A stretch of 64,000 bases of DNA from JALHNI01 sp965229305 (GCA_965229305.1 CBDDIZ010000042.1:1-64000), one strand, 5' to 3'. Positions 9,715 through 18,328 are shown, counted from the stretch's first letter. Numbers and translations are program-made. Notes: a model not told the origin generated them from the letters alone.

Positions 9715-11115
9715 TTAGGCGAACACTTTGTGGACCAGTTCGCCGCGCACGCCGGTGAGCCGCTGATTCATGCCGGAATAGAACCACGTGAGCTTCGTAT
9801 GGTCGAAGCCCAACAAGTGCAGAATCGTGGCGTGCAGGTCAGAAACATGAACGCGATCCTCGACCGCGGCGAAGCCCAGATCGTCGGTGGCGCCGATGGC
9901 TTGGCCGCCCTTCACGCCCGCGCCGGCCAGCCACATGGAGAAGCCATGCCAGTCGTGATCGCGGCCGGGCTTGCCTACGCCTTCGCTGGTGGGCGTGCGG
10001 CCGAACTCACCGCCCCAGATGAGCAGTGTCTCGTCCCACAGGCCCGTCGCCTTCAGGTCTTCCATCAAGGCGGCGATCGGCTGGTCGGTCTCCTTGGCGT
10101 GCAGCCGATGATTCGTGATGCAGTCGTTGTGCCCGTCCCAGGTGTCTTCGATGTGGCCGCCGCCGGAATAGAGCTGGACAAAGCGGACGCCTTTTTCGAG
10201 CAGACGCCGCGTGATCAGGCACTTCTTGCCGAAATCAGCGGTGACGGCTTCATCCAGACCATAGCGGCGGCGCGTCTCGGGCGATTCCTGATTCAGGTCC
10301 ACCGTCGCGGCAGCTTCCGTTTGCATGCGGTAGGCGAGCTCGTAGGATTGGATGCGCGCCGAAAGCTCCGTGTCTTCGGGATAACGAGTCCGATGCTGCT
10401 CGTTCAGTTCCTTTAATAAGCCCAGCGAACGCCGCTGCGTGCGATCGTCCACCGGAGGGCGCAGGTCCAGCAGCGGCGCGCCGGATGCGCGAAACAACGT
10501 GCCTTGATACGCGGCGGGCATGTAGCCCGCCGTCCAATTCGAAGCGCTGCCGATGGGCCCGCCGCGCGGATCGGTCATCACGACAAAGGCGGGCAGACTT
10601 TCGTTCTCCGCACCCAACCCGTAAGTCACCCAGGCGCCCATGCTGGGCTTGCCCAGAAAAATGCTGCCCGTATTCATCTGCAGGCAGCCGGACGCATGCG
10701 CGGCCGTATCGGTATACATCGAGCGAATCACGCACAGGTCGTCGGCAAACTTCGCCGTGTGCGGAAACAGATCGCTGATGGGCAGCCCGCTTTGTCCGCG
10801 CGGCTTGAACTCAAACGGCGATTGCATCAGGTAGCCCACCGGCCGCCCGTTGGACCCCACCGCCAGCGGACCTTTATACGGCTGCCCGTTGTACTTGCTT
10901 AGCTCCGGCTTGGGGTCGAACGTGTCCACTTGGCTGGGCGCGCCGTTCATGAACAGGAACACCGCCCGTTTCGCCTTGGCTGCAAAGTGCGGCGGGCGCG
11001 CAGCTGCTTCCACGCGGAAGAAGCGATCCTGCGTCAGCAGTTGCATCAGGGCCACGCCGGCGAAGCCGCCGCCAGTTTGCCAAAGGAAGTCGCGCCGGGT
11101 CTTGTTAGTTGGCAT
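9715..11115 (-). CDS. DUF1501 family protein (sulfatase/alkaline-phosphatase-like fold), Tat-exported
   Basis: The product of 466 residues starts with a twin-arginine leader (NKTRRDFLWQTGGGFAG) followed by FLFMNGAPSQVDTFDPKP, the signature of DUF1501. Later motifs GHIEDTWDGHNDC, WGGEFGRTP and GRDHDWHGFSMWLAGAG are the conserved acidic/His stretches. DUF1501 proteins are related to the alkaline phosphatase/sulfatase superfamily and almost always sit next to a DUF1553 cytochrome-like protein, as here. ATG 11115 overlaps the end of that gene by 11 bp, so translation is coupled. They are abundant in Planctomycetes and Acidobacteria; the substrate is unknown. Confidence 0.92.
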   Translation of the reverse strand: MPTNKTRRDFLWQTGGGFAGVALMQLLTQDRFFRVEAAARPPHFAAKAKRAVFLFMNGAPSQVDTFDPKPELSKYNGQPYKGPLAVGSNGRPVGYLMQSPFEFKPRGQSGLPISDLFPHTAKFADDLCVIRSMYTDTAAHASGCLQMNTGSIFLGKPSMGAWVTYGLGAENESLPAFVVMTDPRGGPIGSASNWTAGYMPAAYQGTLFRASGAPLLDLRPPVDDRTQRRSLGLLKELNEQHRTRYPEDTELSARIQSYELAYRMQTEAAATVDLNQESPETRRRYGLDEAVTADFGKKCLITRRLLEKGVRFVQLYSGGGHIEDTWDGHNDCITNHRLHAKETDQPIAALMEDLKATGLWDETLLIWGGEFGRTPTSEGVGKPGRDHDWHGFSMWLAGAGVKGGQAIGATDDLGFAAVEDRVHVSDLHATILHLLGFDHTKLTWFYSGMNQRLTGVRGELVHKVFA

Positions 11116-13486
11116 AGGCAAACTCATTCAGGTTGAAGATCACGCGGCAGAGCTCTTCGAGCGATTGCTCCTGCAGGAAGGCTTGCAGCGTGCGTTGCTC
11201 CGCCGCACTGGGCGCCCGCGCCAGCGTCAGACGATAGGCAAGGTCGATTTGCCGGGCCGGGTTCGCGCCCGCTTCTGTCCGCAGACGGGCGGCCAGCGCT
11301 CGCGCCTGACGATTGACGAACGCGCCGTTGAACAACTGCAGCGCCTGGGGCGCCACCGAAGTCGTTTGGCGCTGCGCCGCCGTGCGCGCGGTGTCGCAAA
11401 GGTCGAGCACTTCCATCAGCGGCACCATCAGCGAACGCTTAACGACCAGGTAGATGGCGCGGCGCGACGCCTTGGCTTCGTCGAACGGCTCCCAGATCTT
11501 GGTGGGGTCGCTGGACCCTTCGAGCGCTTCCTTCGGAATTTCGGGGAACACATGCGGGCCATACATCTGGCGATTCAGCTTGCCGCTCGCCGCGAGCATC
11601 GAATCGAGCAATGCTTCGGCTTCCAGCCGCCGATACGGCATGCGCCACAACAGTCGATTCTCCGGATCTTCGGCGGCGTACTTCGCGTTTGAGCTCTTCG
11701 CCATGCGGTAGGTATTGCTCGACAGAATCAGCGCGTGCAGCTTCTTCAAGGACCAGCCCTGATCCATGAACCACACCGCCAGCCAATCGAGCAGTTCCGG
11801 ATGGGTGGGCTTGGCGCCCATCACGCCGAAGTCGCTCGGCGTGCGGACCAAGCCTTCGCCGAAGTGCCATTGCCAAACGCGGTTCACGATCACGCGCGCC
11901 GTCAGCGGATTCTGGCGATTCGTCATCCAGTTGGCGAGCGCCAGGCGGCGGCCGCTGGAACGTGTCGAGGCCACCGGCGCCTCAAAGCCGGCCGCGAGCA
12001 ACGCCGGCGCCATCGGCGTCACTTCCGGGCCCGGCGACGTCGCCTTGCCGCGAATCAGGATGTGCGTGGCCACCGGTGTCGGCTTCAGCTCCTGCATGAA
12101 GTAGCCGCGTTCGAGCTCCGGCGTCTGCTGCTTGAGTTCGGCCACCTGCGCTTCCACCGGCAGCGTCTTCAACTCGGCTTCCAGCGCCTTGCGCTGATCG
12201 TTGACAAGCTTCCTCTGCGCCTCGGTTCGCTCCTTGGGCGTCGCCAGAAACGCGGCGACGGCTTCGCTCGGCAACCCGCTGGAGCCGCTCTTCAGCCACT
12301 CTACCCGCGCCGCTTCGCGCAACTCGGCGATCTTCTTCTCGCGCGCGTTGAAGCGGTCGACTTCGGGCCAGCGCCCCACCGGACGGTCGAGCTCGGTGCG
12401 GCCGTCCCGCGGCCGCTCCAGTCCATTGAAGATCGCCACCATGCTGTAGTAGTCGCGCGTGGTGAGCGGTTCGAACTTGTGATTGTGGCAGCGCGCGCAG
12501 CCGAGTGTCAGTCCCAGAAACGCCTGCGACGTCGTGCTGACGATATCGTCGAGCTGGTCGAAGCGGTCCTCCGGCGGGTCAGCCGGCTCATCGTCCCATG
12601 GACCCAGCCGATGATAGCCGGTGGCCAACATCGTGTCCGCGTCCGCCTCCGGCAGTTCGTCGCCCGCCAGTTGCTCCGTCAGAAAGCGATGGTACGGCTT
12701 ATCCGCGTTCAGCGCGCGGATCACATAGTCGCGATACTTCCAGACGCTGGGCTTGAGGGCGTCGCGCTCGTAGCCATTCGTATCGGCATAGCGCACCACG
12801 TCGAGCCAATGGCGCGCCCAGCGTTCGCCGTACTCGGGCCGCGCCAGCAGTTTGCCGATCTCGCCGTCGAAATCGCCACGGAAAGCCTGTTGCTCTGCGG
12901 GCGTGGGCGGCAGGCCGATCAGATCCAGGTAAAGACGGCGCAGCAGGTCGCCGGCAGCGGCGGGAGGATTCGGCGACCAGCCCTTGTCTTCGAGCTTGGC
13001 CAGCACAAAAGAGTCGATCGGATTACGCACCCACGCCCGGTTCTTCACCGTCGGCGGACGCGCCGCTACCGGCTTCTGAAACGCCCAATGCCGGGCGCGC
13101 GGATCTTCGGCTTTGGTTTCTTCCCCGGCGCCCGGTATAACGGCGCCTGTGTCAATCCATTCTTTGAGCAGCGCCACGTCCTCGGCGCTCAGCCTTGGAC
13201 CCTTCGGCGGCATCACCAGCTTGGTGTCACTTCCGGAAACGTAACGGATCAGCAGACTGCGCGCGCTATGGCCTGGCTCAATCGCCGCCACGCCGCTCTC
13301 GCCGCCCGCCAACAGATTCGCCCGGCGATCCAGCCGCAGATGGCTCATCTGCACGGCTGGCCCGTGACAACCGTAGCAGCGCTTCTTTAGCAAGGGCTGC
13401 ACATCGCGTTCGTAGTCAACGGCGGCGAACGCGGGAAACAGACTGAAAACGATGGCCGGGAGCAGGCGCATGCTTGAAGGAATCAT
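11105..13486 (-). CDS. DUF1549/DUF1553 protein with planctomycete-type cytochrome c domain
   Basis: The product is about 793 residues. After a signal peptide (RLLPAIVFSLFPAFA) comes the PSCyt1 domain with the c-type heme site KRCYGCHGP and an axial-ligand candidate Met in VMPPKGP. Then follow the DUF1549 (PSCyt2) region beginning NPIDSFVLAKLEDKGW, a second CARCHNHKFEP heme-like site, and DUF1553 with WQWHFGEGLVRTPSDFG and SSNTYRM. It is exported, probably periplasmic, and paired with DUF1501. The family is linked to polysaccharide or sulfated-substrate use by genome context only. The start is uncertain between ATG 13486 and ATG 13471; neither has a clear ribosome-binding site, and 13486 gives a more usual signal-peptide length. 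Confidence 0.9.
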   Translation of the reverse strand: MIPSSMRLLPAIVFSLFPAFAAVDYERDVQPLLKKRCYGCHGPAVQMSHLRLDRRANLLAGGESGVAAIEPGHSARSLLIRYVSGSDTKLVMPPKGPRLSAEDVALLKEWIDTGAVIPGAGEETKAEDPRARHWAFQKPVAARPPTVKNRAWVRNPIDSFVLAKLEDKGWSPNPPAAAGDLLRRLYLDLIGLPPTPAEQQAFRGDFDGEIGKLLARPEYGERWARHWLDVVRYADTNGYERDALKPSVWKYRDYVIRALNADKPYHRFLTEQLAGDELPEADADTMLATGYHRLGPWDDEPADPPEDRFDQLDDIVSTTSQAFLGLTLGCARCHNHKFEPLTTRDYYSMVAIFNGLERPRDGRTELDRPVGRWPEVDRFNAREKKIAELREAARVEWLKSGSSGLPSEAVAAFLATPKERTEAQRKLVNDQRKALEAELKTLPVEAQVAELKQQTPELERGYFMQELKPTPVATHILIRGKATSPGPEVTPMAPALLAAGFEAPVASTRSSGRRLALANWMTNRQNPLTARVIVNRVWQWHFGEGLVRTPSDFGVMGAKPTHPELLDWLAVWFMDQGWSLKKLHALILSSNTYRMAKSSNAKYAAEDPENRLLWRMPYRRLEAEALLDSMLAASGKLNRQMYGPHVFPEIPKEALEGSSDPTKIWEPFDEAKASRRAIYLVVKRSLMVPLMEVLDLCDTARTAAQRQTTSVAPQALQLFNGAFVNRQARALAARLRTEAGANPARQIDLAYRLTLARAPSAAEQRTLQAFLQEQSLEELCRVIFNLNEFAYAN

Positions 13487-13514
13487 ACAATGGGCGCCCC
13501 CGCACTTCACCAGC

Positions 13515-14378
13515 CTATGGCTCGCGGACCGGGCGGAAGCCTACCATCCGCCACGCTTGCGTGGACGGCCAACCGCCGGAGCGCGCGTAGGAGCGCAGGT
13601 CCTGCGCCTCGAAGAAGAACGCACCGCCGCGCAGCACGCGGTAGGCGCCCTTCTCCGGCCCGGTCGGGTTCTTCTTGGGCGAAACCGAGTAATACGTGCG
13701 GCTGTACCAATCCTGGCACCACTCCATCACGTTGCCGGCCATGTCCATGGCGCCATACGGCGAGGCGTTGTTGTGCGTGGCCAGATTGCCGCGCCGCGAG
13801 CCGTCATAGAAGCCGACGATCTTGGCCGTTTCAAACGGCGCCGACAGCGTGTACGCGGCGTACGTGGGGTCGATCTTATTGCCCCAGGGGAACCGGCGCT
13901 GATCCGTCCCGCGCGCGGCTTTCTCCCATTCGGCTTCCGTGGGCAGCCGATACTTCTTGCCGGTCTTCATGCTGAGCCACTTGCAGTAGGCAGTGGCCGC
14001 ATCCCAGTTCACGCCGAGCACGGGATAGTTGTCGCTGTTCGCCGTGCCGCCGCCGTGGTTGTTGGCCTGCGTCCAATACGGCACCTGATCCTTGGGCATC
14101 ACGCGCCCGTCGGGCCAGAGCTTGGGGTCGTTGTATTCCGGATCGTCGCGAAACTTGCGCCAGTCGGCATTGGTCACTTCGTACTTGCCGATGTAATAGG
14201 CATCCAGGGTCACCGTATGCACCGGCCGCTCGCGGCTTTCGCCGTCGCCGAAATTGTCGCCCATTTTGAAGGCCCCGGCCGGCACATAGACCAACTCGCC
14301 ATAGCCGTCATTGACGGTTTTGGGCGCATCCGCGGCGAATAAAGTGGCCGCGGCCAGGAAGATCAGATTCCAGCGCAT
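13515..14378 (-). CDS. SUMF1/EgtB/PvdO-family protein (formylglycine-generating-enzyme-like), exported
   Basis: The 287-residue product begins with a signal peptide (MRWNLIFLAAATLFAA) and matches the FGE-sulfatase domain along its length: LVYVPAGAFKMGDNF, YYIGKYEVTNADWRKF, YCKWLSMKTGKKYRLPTE, AEWEKAARG, MAGNVMEWCQDWY and VLRGGAFFF. True formylglycine-generating enzymes oxidise a sulfatase Cys using two cysteines near the C-terminus; that pair is not evident here, so the activity should not be assumed. It lies between the esterase (3-bp gap) and the DUF1553 gene (about 28 bp), in the same operon as DUF1501. Confidence 0.9.
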   Translation of the reverse strand: MRWNLIFLAAATLFAADAPKTVNDGYGELVYVPAGAFKMGDNFGDGESRERPVHTVTLDAYYIGKYEVTNADWRKFRDDPEYNDPKLWPDGRVMPKDQVPYWTQANNHGGGTANSDNYPVLGVNWDAATAYCKWLSMKTGKKYRLPTEAEWEKAARGTDQRRFPWGNKIDPTYAAYTLSAPFETAKIVGFYDGSRRGNLATHNNASPYGAMDMAGNVMEWCQDWYSRTYYSVSPKKNPTGPEKGAYRVLRGGAFFFEAQDLRSYARSGGWPSTQAWRMVGFRPVREP

Positions 14379-14381
14379 GAA

Positions 14382-15194
14382 CTACTTCGCCCCTCCGAAG
14401 AACCCGCCCAACTGCAGGAAGTGCTTCAACTCGTCCATCCACGGGCCGTATTCCGGACTCGTGGTGGCCGCGCCAAACCCATGGCGCCCCTTCTGATAGA
14501 TGTGCAACTCCGCCACGCCGCCCGCCTTGTTGATGTCGAGGAACAACTGCGCCGAGCCGTTGGCCGCGCCGCGGTCCGCCGCGGCCGACAGCAGGAACGT
14601 CGGCGGGAACTCCTTCAGATTCTCGTTCGGCAGCGGACGTCCAGGCCCATAAACCATCACCAGATGATTCGGCTTGGACGGCAAACGATCCACCGGATCG
14701 GCCGCCTGCGCATCGCCCGGCGTGGACGAGGCCGCCACCAGGCGGGCCAGTGATGAGCCCGCTGAGAAGCCGGCGAACGCAATGCGGTTGGGATCCAGCT
14801 TGAACTCGGCGGCGCGCGAACGCACCAGCCGCAAAGCGCGGTTACCATCCAGCGCGCGCGCTGTATCGTTGTAGCGCGGCGCCAGACGGTAGGTGAGCAC
14901 AAACGCTGTCGTGCCCCAGTCGTTAAAGCGTTCGGCGATCTCGATGCCTTCCACGCTGTACATCAGCATGATGTTCGAGCCGCCGGGCGCAATGATCACG
15001 GCTGAGCCGTTGCGCTTATTGGCGGGTGGTTGAAAGACGGTGAGAAAGGGCTGGTCCAGCGGACCATCCCCTTGAGCCTGCGGCACCTTGCCCGGCTCCC
15101 ACAGATGCAGATTGAAGTTCGCTTCGTCGGCCAATACCGCCCCAGCCATCACCAGCGTCGTGACAGCCGCTTTCCACCAAGCAGAGTAGGTCAT
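14382..15194 (-). CDS. Alpha/beta-hydrolase, exported esterase/acetylxylan-esterase-like
   Basis: The 270-residue protein has a signal peptide (AVTTLVMAGAVLADEA) and the BD-FAE/Aes-type hydrolase pattern: VIIAPGGSN (oxyanion region), YRLAPR, and the nucleophile elbow FAGFSAGSS with G-x-S-x-G near residue 140. The His candidate is in YQKGRHGFG near the C-terminus. Such enzymes de-esterify plant polysaccharide side groups. It is the likely upstream member of the SUMF1-DUF1553-DUF1501 set and follows the PaiB-like gene by 15 bp. Confidence 0.87.
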   Translation of the reverse strand: MTYSAWWKAAVTTLVMAGAVLADEANFNLHLWEPGKVPQAQGDGPLDQPFLTVFQPPANKRNGSAVIIAPGGSNIMLMYSVEGIEIAERFNDWGTTAFVLTYRLAPRYNDTARALDGNRALRLVRSRAAEFKLDPNRIAFAGFSAGSSLARLVAASSTPGDAQAADPVDRLPSKPNHLVMVYGPGRPLPNENLKEFPPTFLLSAAADRGAANGSAQLFLDINKAGGVAELHIYQKGRHGFGAATTSPEYGPWMDELKHFLQLGGFFGGAK

Positions 15195-15209
15195 CGACCA
15201 GGAAGTCTA

Positions 15210-15947
15210 TCACTTGCTGCGGCGATAGTAGGCCTCAGTGAGTTCCAGCAGTGAGCGCTCATGGCGACCGTTTTTGAGCCCTTTGAGCACACCTTCGCGA
15301 TCGCCGGGCTGCCGGTCCTGCCCGAGCTTGAACTTGGCTTCCACCTGCTCGATCTTCATCTCGTAGCCCACAATGCCGCCGCGCATGCCCTTCAGGTATG
15401 AGTCGGGCAGTTGGTCGAAGTTCCAACTGGTCCCGCCCCCGTAAGCATTTTCGTTCTTGGCCACCAGCTTCGCCAAACCCTCGGCGAAAACCTCGTCGTC
15501 GGTGATGCGCTGCGGTTTGCCGGTCGCATGCACGACGGCGAAGTTCCAGGTCGGCACGGAGTTCTTGCCCGCATACCAGTTGGGCGAAATGTATCCGTGC
15601 GGTCCGTGGAAGACTGCTGTGCATTCGGTGGCGCCGTCAAACGCCTCGTTCTGGTGGTTGCCCTTCGCGATATGCCACCACAGTGTTCCCCAATTGCCGC
15701 CGCCCGGGCCGTCGGCATGGCGGTAGAGCACGGTGGGCACGTTGGTTACGCGGATGCCGCCTTTGGCCGTGATCACCATGGCGAAGCTGAACTCGTCCAT
15801 AAAGTCCAGAATGAACGCCGGGTCGGACTCCAATTGCTTCTGAGGGATATAGATCGTCTCTTCGGCTTCGGCGGCCTCGGCGGGATTCGACGCGGAGGCA
15901 GCGGCTAGCCAGGGCATGGCCAATAATACGTCGCGACGCTTGGACAT
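15210..15947 (-). CDS. PaiB-type FMN-binding protein with a Tat-like export signal
   Basis: From about residue 32 this 245-aa protein matches the PaiB (FMN_bind_2) family: IYIPQKQLESDPAFI, GNWGTLWWHIAKGN, TAVFHGPHGYISPNWY, VPTWNFAVVHATGKPQ and KFKLGQDRQPGDREGV. PaiB proteins are split-barrel FMN binders, named as negative regulators of sporulation and proteases in Bacillus, and are normally cytoplasmic. Here a twin-arginine leader precedes the domain (SKRRDVLLAMPWLAAASAS), so the protein is predicted to be exported folded with its cofactor. That argues against a DNA-binding role. Confidence 0.85.
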   Translation of the reverse strand: MSKRRDVLLAMPWLAAASASNPAEAAEAEETIYIPQKQLESDPAFILDFMDEFSFAMVITAKGGIRVTNVPTVLYRHADGPGGGNWGTLWWHIAKGNHQNEAFDGATECTAVFHGPHGYISPNWYAGKNSVPTWNFAVVHATGKPQRITDDEVFAEGLAKLVAKNENAYGGGTSWNFDQLPDSYLKGMRGGIVGYEMKIEQVEAKFKLGQDRQPGDREGVLKGLKNGRHERSLLELTEAYYRRSK

Positions 15948-15967
15948 GCCCCATCTTAGCGAACCGG

Positions 15968-16717
15968 CTACTGGGCGGCCGTCACCTCCACCGAAGTCAG
16001 CACGCCCGCGTCGGCGCGCACAGCCACCAACTGCTTGGAATCGATCGCCAGGCAGCGATAGGTCGCGGAACTGTAGGTGGTGCCATCGTCGGTTACCACG
16101 GGAATCAGCAACTGCAGGGTGCCCGCGCCGTCGGCGCCGGCAGTGAACGTCCCCGCAACGTCATAAGCCGTTTCCGGCCCGAAGGTCTTGCGCGTGCTGC
16201 GGCCCGTTACCTGCGTTCCGTCGAGATTCAACGTGCTGACGGAAACGAAGCTCGCGTTCGCATTCTCCACGTTGGTCTCAAGCAGCAGAAACTGCCCCTT
16301 CAATGTCGTAGCCGCGGACGATAGGGGAATTAATTCCACGTTCGACACCACGCCGAGATCGGTGCGAATCGCATGCAGTGCGCCGGCCGCGGCCACCACC
16401 CGATAGTTCAATGGAATGGCGACACTGTCGCCATCGCTATTTGTGGTGGAGTAAGTAGCGGCTAAACTGCCGTCAGCTGCGTTGTAAGTGCCATCCAGCA
16501 CTAAGTCCGCCGCACCGGCGGTGCCGCGCAGATACTCGCTGCCAGTCACGCGGCCCGCCGCATCTACGGTGATCGTTCCCAGGGCCACGAAGGCCTGCCC
16601 GTTCGCGAGCAGGCCTCTCTCAACCAGCGCATACTTGCCGTTCAACGTCGTTTCGGCTGAAAGTGAGCAGGCCACGGCCAAGGCCGCCGCCAAGGCGGAG
16701 AATATTTTGGATTTCAT
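15968..16717 (-). CDS. Secreted protein with two tandem copies of one beta domain, function unknown
   Basis: This 249-residue protein has a clear signal peptide (KIFSALAAALAVACSLSA). The mature part is two related halves of about 110 residues: TTLNGKYALVERGLLANG begins the first and ATTLKGQFLLLETNVENAN the second. Each ends in an alike strand (LHAIRTDLGVVSNVELIP; LVAVRADAGVLTSVEVTAA). This shows an internal domain duplication. The composition (Thr, Ala, Gly, few Cys) suggests an extracellular beta-sandwich. I recognise no family. It is the first gene of the minus-strand run and is followed after 20 bp by the PaiB-like gene. Confidence 0.75.
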   Translation of the reverse strand: MKSKIFSALAAALAVACSLSAETTLNGKYALVERGLLANGQAFVALGTITVDAAGRVTGSEYLRGTAGAADLVLDGTYNAADGSLAATYSTTNSDGDSVAIPLNYRVVAAAGALHAIRTDLGVVSNVELIPLSSAATTLKGQFLLLETNVENANASFVSVSTLNLDGTQVTGRSTRKTFGPETAYDVAGTFTAGADGAGTLQLLIPVVTDDGTTYSSATYRCLAIDSKQLVAVRADAGVLTSVEVTAAQ

Positions 16718-16834
16718 ATTGAGTCAACTCCCGAAGTGTGAAGAGGGCTGCGCCTCTTTCCACTGGAACGAACCCTCAGAAGCTCCGCCGAGTCTCGCGC
16801 CGAACGTTAAGTTGTGTTGACTGTTGTGAAGGCC
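16718..16834. other. Intergenic region upstream of the duplicated-domain gene
   Basis: It contains a short inverted repeat (AAGAGG ... CCTCTT, about 16741-16758) without a clear T-tract. This could act as a weak terminator for the DUF2383 gene. No convincing promoter was found, although the following minus-strand gene needs one nearby. Confidence 0.25.
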
Positions 16835-17290
16835 CTACGAAAGCTGCCGCACCGAGTCGCGCAGCGCCCGCAGATGCTCATGGGCCGCGCGGATCTTCAC
16901 ATACTGATCGGACACGGCGCTCTGGGTGCCGTTTAACACGTTCGCCGCTAAAGCTTCCCGGTAGAGAGATTCGGCGACGCCTTCGGCTCGCTCGCACTCT
17001 TCGAGAATCGCCAGGTCGCTACGCGTCGCCCTCACCACGCGTAAATTTGTCCAGCCATGATGAGGTTCGCCCACGCCAGTGGGGATCGCTTGTTGACTCA
17101 GGCTATTGTCGGTGGTTTCCGCATTTCCCATCAGTGCCTCCGCGAAGGCCGCTCGTTGGTCCGCATAATCTTTCAGGATTCGCTTCAGATGAGAGCGAGA
17201 AGCGTCTCGCGATGCGGCCATGAAACCCCGGCGCGCTTCACCGAGCGCATCGACTAATTCTTGAATAATTTTGTTTGCTTGTTGGTTCAT
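16835..17290 (-). CDS. DUF2383 (PA2169-type) four-helix-bundle protein
   Basis: The 151-residue protein is wholly helical and matches the ferritin-like DUF2383 family: ANKIIQELVDALGEARRGF, SHLKRILKDYADQRAAF, GWTNLRVV and ECERAEGVAESLYREAL. Members form a four-helix bundle, often appear with stress or envelope genes, and have no assigned activity. No signal peptide is present. It stands 126 bp downstream of the ArsR gene on the same strand, so it probably has its own promoter. Confidence 0.85.
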   Translation of the reverse strand: MNQQANKIIQELVDALGEARRGFMAASRDASRSHLKRILKDYADQRAAFAEALMGNAETTDNSLSQQAIPTGVGEPHHGWTNLRVVRATRSDLAILEECERAEGVAESLYREALAANVLNGTQSAVSDQYVKIRAAHEHLRALRDSVRQLS

Positions 17291-17416
17291 GGTGCCTCCC
17301 GCTTAGCAGAGAAGCAAGTCGCATGCCAAACCGGCGTTTCAATTGTAAGTTGTGAGCCATTAACGCCTGGGCCTGAAAATGGGCTTCCTCCGCCGCCGCG
17401 GACTCGCGCAGAAATT

Positions 17417-17737
17417 TCAGCCTTCGGAAGTTTCGGCCAAGAAATCTTCCAGCCGGTCGAGCTTCTCTTCCCAACGCGCCCGCCGATCGCGGATCCAGCC
17501 TTCCGCCAACGACAGCCCCTGCGGATCGATGCGACAAGTCCGCACCCGCCCGACCTTTTCTGTCCGCACCAGGCCGCTCTCTTCGAGCACCTGCAGGTGC
17601 TGCACGATCGCCGCCAGGCTCATCGCCAACGGCTCGGCCAGCCGCGACACGGTGATGGGCCCTTCGCTCACGCGCTGCATCAGCGCGCGCCGAGTCGGAT
17701 CGCCCAGGGCGTGGAAGACACGGTCGACGTCAGTCAT
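17417..17737 (-). CDS. ArsR-family winged-helix regulator
   Basis: The 106-residue protein shows the ArsR/SmtB fold: VFHALGDPTRRALMQRV, the recognition helix in SLAAIVQHLQVLEESGLVR, then KVGRVRTCRIDPQGL as the wing. No Cys or His metal-site motif is present, so it belongs to the metal-independent ArsR group typically paired with SRPBCC proteins. ATG 17737 overlaps the SRPBCC stop in ATGA. It likely autoregulates the operon through the palindrome at 18217-18248. The order is unusual, since the regulator usually comes first in such pairs. Confidence 0.92.
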   Translation of the reverse strand: MTDVDRVFHALGDPTRRALMQRVSEGPITVSRLAEPLAMSLAAIVQHLQVLEESGLVRTEKVGRVRTCRIDPQGLSLAEGWIRDRRARWEEKLDRLEDFLAETSEG

Positions 17738-18207
17738 GCCTGGAGCGAAGCGACAAAGCTGTCCACCAGTTTGCCCCAGCCCTCTTCGCGCCGGGCCGCG
17801 CCGTCGGAGCGCGAGAAGTACGCGCCCTGATCGGTGAGCGTGAAGCGCGTGCCGCCTTCGTGCGCGGCGAACTCGAGCGTCAGTAGCGACGCCGACATGC
17901 GATAGTCGCCAATCGTCATCGTGTAGGCCAGCACGATCCGCTCGTTTGCCGCGATGTCGAGATAGGTGCTCTGGTTGATCAGCGACACGCCCGGGAACGG
18001 CGACCCCTCCCGGAAGCGCGAATGGGACTCCTCCCGTCCGCCGGCTCGAAAGTCCATCGCGAAGCTCACTACGTCCATCGCCTTGCCGTCCAGAAACCAA
18101 CGCCGTTTCAGGTTCGGGTCGGCGAAGGCGGCGAATGCCCGCTCCGGCGAGGCAGCCAGTTGGCGTTCAATGACGAAAGTGCTGTGCGTCACCGGTTCTT
18201 GTGGCAT
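17734..18207 (-). CDS. SRPBCC (AHSA1/START-like) protein
   Basis: The 157-residue protein carries the SRPBCC fold: TFVIERQLAASPERAF at the N-terminus, RRWFLDG, FRAGGREESHSRF, YTMTIGDYRMSASLLTLEF, and the C-terminal helix EEGWGKLVDSFVASL. These are small-molecule-binding cups; partners of ArsR regulators are thought to be involved in detoxification, but no ligand is known. ATG 18207 has an excellent ribosome-binding site (GAGGAGG), which itself lies in the right arm of the operator palindrome read on this strand. It is the first gene of a two-gene operon. Confidence 0.88.
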   Translation of the reverse strand: MPQEPVTHSTFVIERQLAASPERAFAAFADPNLKRRWFLDGKAMDVVSFAMDFRAGGREESHSRFREGSPFPGVSLINQSTYLDIAANERIVLAYTMTIGDYRMSASLLTLEFAAHEGGTRFTLTDQGAYFSRSDGAARREEGWGKLVDSFVASLQA

Positions 18208-18216
18208 CGTTGGCCT

Positions 18217-18248
18217 CCTCATACTTAAGTAATGACTTAAGTATGAGG
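18217..18248 (-). promoter_or_regulatory. Perfect 14-bp inverted repeat, operator for the ArsR/SRPBCC operon
   Basis: CCTCATACTTAAGT and its exact reverse complement ACTTAAGTATGAGG are separated by 4 bp (AATG). The element lies immediately upstream of the SRPBCC start and overlaps its ribosome-binding site, a usual arrangement for autoregulation by an ArsR dimer. Binding would block transcription. The same sequence could also fold as an RNA hairpin hiding the ribosome-binding site. Confidence 0.75.
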
Positions 18249-18328
18249 CTGCACCACCGCCGCGTCAACGCTTTTCCGCACCTTGGGGAATAACTCCGCT
18301 CCCCACCGACATCTACCGACGCGAAACT

